A stretch of DNA of 64,000 nucleotides, from the NCBI GenBank assembly GCA_900471815.1, contig UICE01000006.1, forward strand, positions 1 through 64,000, in the 5' to 3' direction. Source of the DNA: Hyphomicrobiales bacterium (lineage in GTDB: Bacteria; Pseudomonadota; Alphaproteobacteria; Rhizobiales; Rhizobiaceae). The translations under genes and the position numbers were made by a program. A model generated the notes under the pieces. It was given only the letters and a program-made list of their open reading frames with translations. It did not search any database and was not told where the DNA came from. Every line of letters begins with the position of its first letter. The first letter of the stretch is position 1. Positions 42,330 through 50,394 of this stretch are shown piece after piece.

Positions 42330-42746
42330 ATGATCAAAACCTCAATCACTGCATTGGCGCTTGGCTTGCTGCTCATGAACAGCGCTGCCACACATGCCGA
42401 CGGGACAGATGCCAAGGTCACTATTGTTTACGAGCATGAGCTGCCGAATGTGCCGGGTAAAAGCATTAAGGGCATTCTTGTGGAATATGGGCCGGGCGGG
42501 TCTTCGCCGGGACATACCCACCCGAATTCCGCCTTTATCTATGCGACTGTTCTGGAAGGGGCCATTCGCAGCCAGGTCAATGACGGCCCCGTGAAGGTCT
42601 ATCGAGCCGGGGAAAACTTTTCTGAAATGCCGGGTGATCGCCATGGTGTGAGCGCGAATGACAGTAAAACCGACCCGGCACGGCTGCTTGCCGTATTTGT
42701 CGTCGATACCAACGAGAAAACCCCTTTGACCACCCCGATCAAGTAA
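42330..42746 (+). CDS. Exported cupin-domain protein
   Basis: A 138-residue protein with a signal peptide (ITALALGLLLMNSAATHA) and a single cupin barrel. Metal ligands are in GHTHPNSAFIYATVLEGAI (the two His and Glu positions) and PGDRHGVSAND. RBS GAAGGAGACTG precedes ATG 42330. Third gene of the Rrf2-linked operon, 33 bp after the SDR. Cupins of this type may bind metals or degrade small quinone-like compounds; the activity is not known. Confidence 0.86.
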   Translation: MIKTSITALALGLLLMNSAATHADGTDAKVTIVYEHELPNVPGKSIKGILVEYGPGGSSPGHTHPNSAFIYATVLEGAIRSQVNDGPVKVYRAGENFSEMPGDRHGVSANDSKTDPARLLAVFVVDTNEKTPLTTPIK

Positions 42747-42801
42747 CATTCTTGTCGATATAATAGCCGATCACGCCGAACCGGGTTGGCCCGCATGTTA
42801 T

Positions 42802-43287
42802 CTACGTGCGGGCCATAACCCATTCGGAACTCTTCTTCCAAAGATCAGCTGGAACGTCCTTAGCGAGTGTTTCGACCAGGCTGGCCAGCGTTACACTGCG
42901 CAACTTGCTGCGCCACGCCTCATCAGCATCCCACATGATGCGAGCCACGGAGCATGGCTTCGTATCGCAATGGTCTACGGAGCGGCAAGGATTGTTCTCT
43001 CTGATATTATTGCAGACAAAGGTCGGGCTTTTCCCCTCAACAGCCTCGACAATATCCAGAAATGTAATTTCTGAGGTCGGTCTTGCAAGCCGGTAGCCAC
43101 CGCTTGGCCCAAGTGTCGTCTCGACAATCGCGGCCTGCGAAAGATTTTGCAGCGCCTTCGATAGATATTCCTTGGGAACACCATGAAACTCAGCCAATGT
43201 CTTGGTTGAAAGATAATGGTTTTCCGGCAGCCCGGCCAGAAGGGCGCAGCAATGGAGTACCCATTCGACCTGACTTTTCAGTATCAT
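42802..43287 (-). CDS. Rrf2-family transcriptional regulator
   Basis: A 161-residue winged-helix regulator. The N-terminal HTH has LSTKTLAEFHGVPKEYLSKA and LGPSGGYRLARP, the Rrf2 signature. Cysteines in CNNIRENNPCRSVDHCDTKP (about 92-110) could hold an Fe-S cluster or act as thiol switches, as in IscR, NsrR and CymR. It converges on the cupin gene. Its own promoter has the palindrome AAGGATA-N5-TATCCTT, also doubled before the neighbouring redox operon, so it very probably represses both. Confidence 0.9.
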   Translation of the reverse strand: MILKSQVEWVLHCCALLAGLPENHYLSTKTLAEFHGVPKEYLSKALQNLSQAAIVETTLGPSGGYRLARPTSEITFLDIVEAVEGKSPTFVCNNIRENNPCRSVDHCDTKPCSVARIMWDADEAWRSKLRSVTLASLVETLAKDVPADLWKKSSEWVMART

Positions 43288-43333
43288 TGCTCAATCCTGC
43301 CCGTGACAGTTTTAGGGCTCAAATGCTCGATTT

Positions 43334-43352
43334 AAGGATAATCAATATCCTT
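43334..43352. promoter_or_regulatory. Operator before the Rrf2 gene
   Basis: AAGGATA-ATCAA-TATCCTT, a perfect 7-5-7 palindrome 46 bp upstream of the Rrf2 start, identical in arms to the first operator of the redox operon. Confidence 0.75.
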
Positions 43353-43631
43353 AAATAGGAAATTTGTAAATCATATCAACGGCAGGGCGAAAATGGGCCT
43401 GAAATTTTTGCCAGCATTGCGCAGGACAAGAACGGACATCCATCAAATGGAGAGCTGCATCCCCTTTCGACGGGCTCCGGATATCGTGATATAATTCAAC
43501 AGGGATGTAATTCGCCGCCGAAGTTTCATTTGCTGCTACGGGAATAAGCGTGGCTAAAATATATAATAAATACAAATGTTTAATCGTAACGCTTTTGCGG
43601 CTCGCTCATTGTGATCAAACCGTAATATTAG

Positions 43632-43649
43632 TGTCACATGACTGTTATA
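43632..43649 (+). promoter_or_regulatory. Pho box before pstS
   Basis: TGTCACATGACTGTTATA contains TGTCAC and TGTTAT 11 bp apart, matching PhoB direct repeats, 54 bp before the pstS start. The 350 bases between the Rrf2 operator and pstS hold no other gene. Confidence 0.75.
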
Positions 43650-43702
43650 AACCTTCTGTAGATAGCGGTGACTTCAAAAGTTTTCAAACAGGAGTAAAAC
43701 CC

Positions 43703-44752
43703 ATGAACAAGCTTTTTTCAACGGTGGCAATTGCGGCCATCGGCATTGCAGCCTCGCTCGGCACTGCATCTGCACGCGATCAAATCCGCATCGTCGGGTC
43801 CTCGACGGTTTATCCTTTCACCACTGCTGTTGCAGAAAATTTCGGCAAGACATCCGGCATGAAGACGCCAGTTGTCGAATCCACCGGCACAGGTGGCGGC
43901 ATGAAGCTTTTCTGTGAAGGCGTTGGCGAAAAGTTCCCAGATGCAACCAATGCATCGCGCGCAATCAAGAAGAGCGAATTTGCCGATTGCAACAAGAACG
44001 GCGTCAAGGACATCGTTGAAATTCTTGTTGGCTTTGATGGTCTGACCGTTGCCCAGGCAAAGGCCGGTATTCCTCTGAAGCTTTCGCGCAAGAACTTCTT
44101 CCTCGCTCTTGCCAAGGAAGTTCCGGGTGCTGATGGCAAGCTCGTTGCCAACCCATACAAGAATTGGTCTGAAATCGATCCTTCATTGCCTAACGAGAAG
44201 ATCGAAGTACTTGGTCCGCCTCCAACATCCGGCACACGCGATTCCATGCATGAGCTTTTCATGGAAGCCGGTGCGCTTGAAATTCCTGCTCTGAAGGAAT
44301 TGAAGGGTAAGGACGCCAAGGCATTTGAAGCTGTCTGGAAGTCACTTCGCGAAGATGGCGCCTATGTGGAAGCAGGCGAGAACGACAATGTGATCGTTCA
44401 GAAGCTTGAAGCAAATCCAAAGGCATTTGGCGTATTCGGCTATTCCTTCCTTGAGGAAAATGCATCGAAGCTGGCCGGTGTGCCAATCGACGGTGTTGTT
44501 CCGACCTTCGAAACAATTTCCGACGGTACTTACAAGCCTTCACGTGAACTTTATGTCTATATCAAAAAGGCCCATGTCGGCGTTATCCCGGGTCTGGACA
44601 AGTTTGCTGCTGAATACGTGTCGGACACTGCAAGCGGCGAAGAAGGTTACCTTTCCGAAAAGGGCCTCGTGCCACTGCCAGCTGAGCGCCATGCTGAAGC
44701 TGCCAAGGCTGTTCTGGCCATGGAGACCATCAACGGCGACAAGCTGAAATAA
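43703..44752 (+). CDS. pstS: Phosphate ABC transporter substrate-binding protein
   Basis: Periplasmic phosphate receptor of 349 residues with a signal peptide (AIAAIGIAASLGTASA). The phosphate-binding loops are IVGSSTVYPFTTAVAENFGK, ESTGTGGGMKLF and GPPPTSGTRDSMHELFMEAG. ATG 43703 with RBS CAGGAG is the real start; the frame extends upstream through the Pho box. It is the first gene of the pst operon. A strong stem-loop without a T run separates it from pstC. Confidence 0.96.
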   Translation: MNKLFSTVAIAAIGIAASLGTASARDQIRIVGSSTVYPFTTAVAENFGKTSGMKTPVVESTGTGGGMKLFCEGVGEKFPDATNASRAIKKSEFADCNKNGVKDIVEILVGFDGLTVAQAKAGIPLKLSRKNFFLALAKEVPGADGKLVANPYKNWSEIDPSLPNEKIEVLGPPPTSGTRDSMHELFMEAGALEIPALKELKGKDAKAFEAVWKSLREDGAYVEAGENDNVIVQKLEANPKAFGVFGYSFLEENASKLAGVPIDGVVPTFETISDGTYKPSRELYVYIKKAHVGVIPGLDKFAAEYVSDTASGEEGYLSEKGLVPLPAERHAEAAKAVLAMETINGDKLK

Positions 44753-44766
44753 GCTTTATATCAAGA

Positions 44767-44796
44767 ATGGCAGCCGGTGATCTGACCGGCTGCCAT
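44767..44796 (+). other. Stem-loop between pstS and pstC
   Basis: Perfect 12-bp stem ATGGCAGCCGGT/ACCGGCTGCCAT with loop GATCTG and no T run. It probably stabilises the pstS message or partly terminates transcription, giving more PstS than membrane subunits. Confidence 0.75.
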
Positions 44797-44840
44797 TCAA
44801 ATACATTGAAGCCAAGCCTTGGACCTGGATCGGTAGGCCT

Positions 44841-46214
44841 ATGACCGCAACATATTTCCTGATACTCGCGCTATTGACAGTCTCGCTGTTTCTGGTGGGT
44901 CGCCAAAGGGCGTCATCCCTTGCCGGAGCGGAGCCTTCGTCTCTCCATTCGCTTCCGTCCTATCACGGCATGTTTCTTGCGGCTTTGATCGCGCTGTCCA
45001 TGCTTCTGGTCTATGTTCTGGGAGCGCCGCTTGCCAATCGATATGTCGAGGCGCAGGCACTTGCGGGTATTGACCCGGCCACTATTGCTGATGGTCTTGG
45101 CCGCAGCGCGGTGTTTCGCGACATTCATTCAATTCTTGCCGGTACTTATGCAGGCACTGCCTCGCCCGAACTGGCCAATGCCGCATCGGCCTATTCAAGC
45201 GCTGTCAGCCTTACTGGCTGGTTATTGCTGATTGGCGGCGTTGCCCTTGCATTGGCCGCCGCAATGATGGGTTTTCGTCTGATCGGGCCGCAGTTTCGCG
45301 CGCGAAACAGCGTCGAGCGACTGATCAAATATGTCTTGCTGGCCTGTTCGGCCATTGCTGTCCTGACGACAATCGGCATTGTTTTTTCCGTGGTTTTCGA
45401 AACCATCCAGTTCTTCACCAAAGTATCGCCGATCGACTTTTTGTTTGGTCTGCAATGGTCGCCGCAAACGGCGATCCGGGCTGATCAGGTCGGTTCATCC
45501 GGCGCATTTGGCATCGTGCCGCTGGTGGTCGGCACATTGCTGATCACTGTAATCGCTATTGCAGTTGCTGGTCCGCTCGGCCTGTTTGCAGCGATCTACA
45601 TGGCTGAATATGCCAGCCCGCGCACGCGTGCAATTGTGAAGCCTATTCTCGAAATTCTGGCCGGTGTGCCTACAGTTGTGCTCGGCTTCTTCGCTGCCTT
45701 GACAGTCGCGCCATTCATCCGCGGATGGGGCGAAACCTTTGGTCTTTCGGTCTCGTCGGAATCGGCACTCGCTGCCGGACTTGTCATGGGCATGATGATT
45801 ATCCCCTTCGTGTCGTCGCTTTCGGATGATGTGATCAATGCCGTGCCTCAAAGCCTGCGCGATGGTTCCTATGCGATGGGCGCAACAAAGTCCGAAACCA
45901 TCAAGAAGGTTATCCTTCCTGCAGCTTTGCCGGGCATCGTGTCGGCATTCATGCTGGCAATTTCCCGTGCAGTCGGCGAAACGATGATCGTGGTCATGGC
46001 AGCCGGACTTGCTGCCAACCTCACATTCAATCCGCTCGAAGCGGTTACGACCTTTACCGTGCAGATCAAGACCATTCTGGTTGGAGATCAGGAATTCGAC
46101 AGTGCCAAAACGCTCTCGGCTTTCGCTCTCGGCTTCGTGCTCTTCTTCTTCACGCTTGTCCTCAACTTCATCGCGCTCCAGATCGTCAAGAGATATCGGG
46201 AACAATATGACTGA
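44841..46214 (+). CDS. pstC: Phosphate ABC transporter permease PstC
   Basis: Inner-membrane subunit of 457 residues, of the extended rhizobial type. An N-terminal hydrophobic region with a periplasmic loop (about 1-150) precedes the canonical permease domain (about 190-450). The EAA-like loop is in RDGSYAMGATKSETIKKVIL, and PFVSSLSDDVINAVP is conserved. It pairs with PstA to form the channel. Its stop overlaps the pstA start by 8 bp. Confidence 0.93.
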   Translation: MTATYFLILALLTVSLFLVGRQRASSLAGAEPSSLHSLPSYHGMFLAALIALSMLLVYVLGAPLANRYVEAQALAGIDPATIADGLGRSAVFRDIHSILAGTYAGTASPELANAASAYSSAVSLTGWLLLIGGVALALAAAMMGFRLIGPQFRARNSVERLIKYVLLACSAIAVLTTIGIVFSVVFETIQFFTKVSPIDFLFGLQWSPQTAIRADQVGSSGAFGIVPLVVGTLLITVIAIAVAGPLGLFAAIYMAEYASPRTRAIVKPILEILAGVPTVVLGFFAALTVAPFIRGWGETFGLSVSSESALAAGLVMGMMIIPFVSSLSDDVINAVPQSLRDGSYAMGATKSETIKKVILPAALPGIVSAFMLAISRAVGETMIVVMAAGLAANLTFNPLEAVTTFTVQIKTILVGDQEFDSAKTLSAFALGFVLFFFTLVLNFIALQIVKRYREQYD

Positions 46215-47946
46215 CATCACCATATCCAACGGCATTCCCGTTACCGACTACCCACGCGATGCATTGGTCAAGAAGCGCTACCGCGCAGAGCGGCGCTTCA
46301 AATTCTACGGGATCGCAGCAATTATTCTGACGGCACTGTTTCTGTCGGTTGTTTTGCTCGATGTTCTGTTCAAGGGCTTGCCCGCGTTTTCAGAATATCG
46401 GGTAGATCTGAAGGTTACCGCAGATCAGGCGGCATTGGACCCGCAAAATACCCGCGATCCTGTGACGCTTCTTGCTGGTAATTACGACAAGATCATTCGT
46501 GACGCATTGGCTGCTCAGTTTCCTGATGTTTCAACCCGTGCGGAACGTCGCGCGTTGAATGGCCTGCTCAGTTCAGGTGCATCCGACGATTTCCGCCGCA
46601 TGATTTCGGGTAATCCTTCGCTGATCGGTCAGGAAGTGACCGTCCCTGTTCTGCTTTCAGATGATGCAGATCAGTTCCTGAAGGGTTATCAGACATCGGA
46701 AATCGTGCTGGAAGGTACGGGAACGCTTTCCCAGACCCTTAACGGCGAGACCTATTCGCTGCGTTCAACGGGTGATGATTTCGCCAAGGCTTTTCAGGAA
46801 ATGCAGGGTTTTCTGTTTGAGCGTCTGGAAAAGTTGACGACAGAATCCGCACGTCTTGAAAAACTGATCCCTGGCCTTGATGCAAATGCAGCAAGCTCAT
46901 TGCAAAGCCAGATCGATGCGATCAAAGCAGAGGCGCAGACGCTGAATGCCCGTATCACCGACGCTAATGTCGCTATTGAGTTGGATGAGAAGCTGCCAAG
47001 CCTGCTTGTCAACGTTAATGGCGGGACGATCAAGGCGAGCCAGATCAGCCCCTCGGGTATTGATGGCGTCAAGCTGATAACACCTGCAAGCGCCGAAGCT
47101 GCTGCTCCCGGCAGCTGGTCCATGCTGACGCTTGTCACGCCGGAATCAAACCGCCGTGTACAGGATCAGGCTGCGATCTGGCTCACAAAGATGAAGTCCG
47201 AGGGCTTGGTGGAACGTGCTTTTGCGACCCGCTTCTTCACCTCGGGTGACTCGCGTGAGCCTGAACTTGCAGGTATTCGCGGTGCATTGACCGGAACGCT
47301 CTGGACGCTCGCCGTAACATTGCTGCTCTGCCTGCCACTAGGGGTCGGCGCTGCCATATATCTTGAAGAGTTTGCGCCGAAAAACCGCGTGACCGAGATC
47401 ATTGAAATCAACATCAACAATCTTGCAGCCGTTCCATCAATTGTCTTCGGCTTGCTCGGACTGGCGATGTTCCTTAATTTCTTTGACCTTCCACGTTCCG
47501 CCCCTTTGGTTGGCGGGCTGGTGCTGGCACTGTTGGTAATGCCGACAATCATCATTGCATCGCGCGCTGCACTCCGCTCCGTACCTCCTTCAATCAAGGA
47601 AGCGGCGCTGGGCGTCGGCGCATCGCATCAGCAGGCCATCTTCCACCATGTGCTGCCTCTGGCCATGCCCGGCATCATGACCGGCACGATTATCGGCATG
47701 GCGCATGCTCTGGGCGAAACGGCTCCGCTGCTGATGATCGGCATGGTCGCGTTCATCGTCGATATTCCAGGTGGGATAACCGACGCTTCGACGGTGCTGC
47801 CGGTGCAGATTTATCTGTGGTCCGACCTTCCTGAAGTCGCCTTCCAGGCAAAGACCGCCGCAGCCATTCTGGTGTTGCTGGTGTTCCTATTCGTGATGAA
47901 TGCTGCGGCGATCATGCTGCGCCGACGTTTTGAACGTCGCTGGTAA
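46207..47946 (+). CDS. pstA: Phosphate ABC transporter permease PstA
   Basis: Permease subunit of 579 residues. The N-terminal DUF3333-type region ([20 protein letters not shown] plus a roughly 330-residue periplasmic domain with coiled coil near 200-240) is an alphaproteobacterial addition to the standard PstA. The C-terminal 230 residues are the permease ([40 protein letters not shown]). ATG 46207 overlaps the pstC end; the longer frame inside pstC is not coding. Confidence 0.93.
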   Translation: MTDITISNGIPVTDYPRDALVKKRYRAERRFKFYGIAAIILTALFLSVVLLDVLFKGLPAFSEYRVDLKVTADQAALDPQNTRDPVTLLAGNYDKIIRDALAAQFPDVSTRAERRALNGLLSSGASDDFRRMISGNPSLIGQEVTVPVLLSDDADQFLKGYQTSEIVLEGTGTLSQTLNGETYSLRSTGDDFAKAFQEMQGFLFERLEKLTTESARLEKLIPGLDANAASSLQSQIDAIKAEAQTLNARITDANVAIELDEKLPSLLVNVNGGTIKASQISPSGIDGVKLITPASAEAAAPGSWSMLTLVTPESNRRVQDQAAIWLTKMKSEGLVERAFATRFFTSGDSREPELAGIRGALTGTLWTLAVTLLLCLPLGVGAAIYLEEFAPKNRVTEIIEININNLAAVPSIVFGLLGLAMFLNFFDLPRSAPLVGGLVLALLVMPTIIIASRAALRSVPPSIKEAALGVGASHQQAIFHHVLPLAMPGIMTGTIIGMAHALGETAPLLMIGMVAFIVDIPGGITDASTVLPVQIYLWSDLPEVAFQAKTAAAILVLLVFLFVMNAAAIMLRRRFERRW

Positions 47947-47960
47947 TGAGGTACAAGGAC

Positions 47961-48776
47961 ATGAACATGTTATCCGAAGTTGATGTGGAAAAGAAATTGC
48001 ATAACTCCTCGAACCAGCCTGCGATAAAGATGAAGGGCGAAAACGTCTCCGTATTTTACGGAGCCAAACAAGCGCTCTTTGAAGTCAGTCTCGATATCAG
48101 GGAAAAGGAAGTCACCGCGCTTATCGGACCATCGGGTTGCGGCAAGTCGACTTTCCTGCGTTGCCTGAACCGCATGAATGATACGATTTCGATCTGCAAG
48201 ATCACGGGCAATATCACGCTCGATGAGCGCGATATCTATGATCCCAAGATCGACGTGGTTCAGTTGCGCGCCCGTATCGGCATGGTGTTCCAGAAGCCAA
48301 ATCCATTTCCGAAGTCGATCTTCGAAAATGTTGCCTATGGCCCGCGCATTCACGGTCTTGTCAAAAGCAAGAGTCATCTCGACGAAATCGTGGAAAAAAG
48401 CCTGCAGCGCGCAGGCCTGTTTGCGGAAGTGAAAGACCGTCTGCATGAATCTGGCACCGGTCTTTCCGGCGGACAGCAGCAGCGTCTTTGCATCGCGCGC
48501 GCCATTGCGGTCAGCCCGGAAGTGATTTTGATGGACGAGCCTTGCTCGGCGCTTGATCCTATCGCGACGGCAAAGGTTGAAGAACTGATCGACGAATTGC
48601 GCCAGAACTATACGATCGTCATCGTCACGCACTCAATGCAGCAGGCGGCACGCGTGTCGCAGCGCACGGCAATGTTCCATCTTGGAAATATTGTTGAAGT
48701 CGGTGACACTGAAATGATGTTTACCAGCCCTACCGAAAAGCGCACGCAGGACTACATTACCGGACGTTTCGGTTGA
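47961..48776 (+). CDS. pstB: Phosphate ABC transporter ATP-binding protein
   Basis: ATPase of about 271 residues. Walker [20 protein letters not shown], signature [16 protein letters not shown] and Walker [17 protein letters not shown] are all of PstB type. The N-terminus is uncertain: ATG 47946 overlaps the pstA stop, while ATG 47961 and 47967 follow an AAGGA. It completes the Pst importer. Confidence 0.95.
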   Translation: MNMLSEVDVEKKLHNSSNQPAIKMKGENVSVFYGAKQALFEVSLDIREKEVTALIGPSGCGKSTFLRCLNRMNDTISICKITGNITLDERDIYDPKIDVVQLRARIGMVFQKPNPFPKSIFENVAYGPRIHGLVKSKSHLDEIVEKSLQRAGLFAEVKDRLHESGTGLSGGQQQRLCIARAIAVSPEVILMDEPCSALDPIATAKVEELIDELRQNYTIVIVTHSMQQAARVSQRTAMFHLGNIVEVGDTEMMFTSPTEKRTQDYITGRFG

Positions 48777-48799
48777 TCTCACGGGAAGAGGGTTAGACA

Positions 48800-49528
48800 A
48801 TGACTGACACAGCACAACACACCGTCCGCTCTTATGACGATGAACTGAAGTTTCTGACGCACAAGATTGCAGAGATGGGCGGACATGCGGAGCGCATGGT
48901 CGAACAGGCTGTGTCGGCCATGGTCAATTCGGACAATGCGCTTGCCCAGCGCGTGATCTCTGACGACCTTATCCTCGACGCCGGTCAGCGCGAGATTGAC
49001 GAAAAAGCGATCACCATCATCGGCAAGCGCCAGCCAATGGCGATCGACTTGCGCGAAGTAATCGGCACGATCCGCATTTCATCCGATCTTGAGCGTATCG
49101 GCGATCTTGGCAAGAACATTGCCAAGCGTGTCGTAGCCGTCAACGATACGCGCCAGACGCTCTCTGTCTATCGCGGCCTGCAGACCATCGCAGAACTGGC
49201 ATTGACACAACTTAAGGATGTTCTCGACGCTTATGCGACACGCTCGGTGGCACAGGTCAATATCGTCCGTGAACGCGATGATGAGATTGATGCGCTTTAC
49301 ACGTCGCTGTTCCGCGAACTCCTGACCTATATGATGGAAGATCCGCGCAATATATCCGCTTGCACGCATCTTTTGTTCTGCGCCAAGAATATTGAGCGCA
49401 TCGGTGACCATGCCACCAATATCGCCGAGACGGTCTATTACATTGTAACGGGAACACAGCTTCCGGCGGAACGCCCGAAGGAAGATCAGTCGCATACCGT
49501 TATTCTTGACGAGCCAGTAACGCCATAA
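48800..49528 (+). CDS. phoU: Phosphate signalling protein PhoU
   Basis: PhoU of 242 residues, linking Pst transporter state to the PhoR sensor and repressing the Pho response when phosphate is plentiful. Two three-helix repeats are visible: YDDELKFLTHKIAEMGGHAE with LREVIGTIRISSDLERIGDL, and the second with HLLFCAKNIERIGDHATNIA. The E-R-I-G-D motifs bind metal clusters. RBS GAAGAGGG precedes ATG 48800. Confidence 0.95.
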   Translation: MTDTAQHTVRSYDDELKFLTHKIAEMGGHAERMVEQAVSAMVNSDNALAQRVISDDLILDAGQREIDEKAITIIGKRQPMAIDLREVIGTIRISSDLERIGDLGKNIAKRVVAVNDTRQTLSVYRGLQTIAELALTQLKDVLDAYATRSVAQVNIVRERDDEIDALYTSLFRELLTYMMEDPRNISACTHLLFCAKNIERIGDHATNIAETVYYIVTGTQLPAERPKEDQSHTVILDEPVTP

Positions 49529-49544
49529 TTGCCGGAAGCAGACC

Positions 49545-50231
49545 ATGCCTATAGCTCCCAGAATCACAGTCGTTGAAGACGAAGATGCCCTCAGTGTTCT
49601 CCTGCGTTATAATCTGGAGGCAGAAGGTTATATTGTCGAAACCATCAGCCGTGGTGACGAAGCCGAAATCGCCTTGCGCGAAAAGGTGCCGGATCTGCTG
49701 ATCCTCGATTGGATGCTTCCAGGCCTTTCCGGTATTGAACTTTGCCGCCGCCTGCGTGCTCGGCGCGAGACAGAAATCCTGCCGATCATCATGTTGACCG
49801 CGCGCGGTGAAGAAAGCGAGCGTGTTCGCGGTCTTTCAACCGGTGCGGATGATTACATGGTCAAGCCGTTCTCGACACCGGAATTGCTGGCACGCATCAA
49901 GTCCATGCTACGCCGGGTCAATCCAAGTCTCTTGTCGCATGTGTTGAGCTTTGGAGATCTGAAACTTGACCGCGAACAGCACAGGGTTTTCCGCAAAGAG
50001 CGTGAACTCAAGCTCGGACCGACAGAATTTCGCCTGCTGGAATTCCTGATGCAGTCTCCAGGCCGGGTGTTCTCGCGCGGACAGCTCCTGGACAATGTAT
50101 GGGGCGCGGATATTTACGTCGATGACCGCACGGTCGACGTGCATGTTGGCCGTTTGCGTAAGGCAATCAATATTGGCAGATCGCTTGATCCGATCCGGAC
50201 CGTGCGCGGTGCAGGCTATTCCTTCGGATAG
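49545..50231 (+). CDS. phoB: Phosphate response regulator PhoB
   Basis: OmpR/PhoB-type response regulator of 228 residues. The receiver domain has acidic residues in VVEDEDALSVLL, the phospho-Asp in LILDWMLPGLSGIEL and the Lys in DYMVKPF. The winged-helix domain has LKLGPTEFRLLEFLMQSPGR and VDVHVGRLRKAI. It follows phoU by 16 bp. Pho boxes in this window precede pstS and the phytase-like gene. No phoR sensor gene is present in the window. Confidence 0.95.
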   Translation: MPIAPRITVVEDEDALSVLLRYNLEAEGYIVETISRGDEAEIALREKVPDLLILDWMLPGLSGIELCRRLRARRETEILPIIMLTARGEESERVRGLSTGADDYMVKPFSTPELLARIKSMLRRVNPSLLSHVLSFGDLKLDREQHRVFRKERELKLGPTEFRLLEFLMQSPGRVFSRGQLLDNVWGADIYVDDRTVDVHVGRLRKAINIGRSLDPIRTVRGAGYSFG

Positions 50232-50394
50232 GATTAAAGCGCGTTTTTCTTTATCGAATTTCTGTCTCGGCCGGGAAACAGAATCGGCGTTATATGAGCT
50301 AATTTGCGCTAGAGACGGCTTGCGCAAATGACCGGTAGTCTCATTTAAACAGAACTGCTTCTACCGGACAAAAAGCGCCGTGTTCCGAAAAGGG

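Noticed and set aside
46009-46206. N-terminal extension of PstA within pstC
   Set aside because: Ser/Arg-rich residues typical of out-of-frame reading; ATG 46207 overlaps the pstC stop as expected in an operon.
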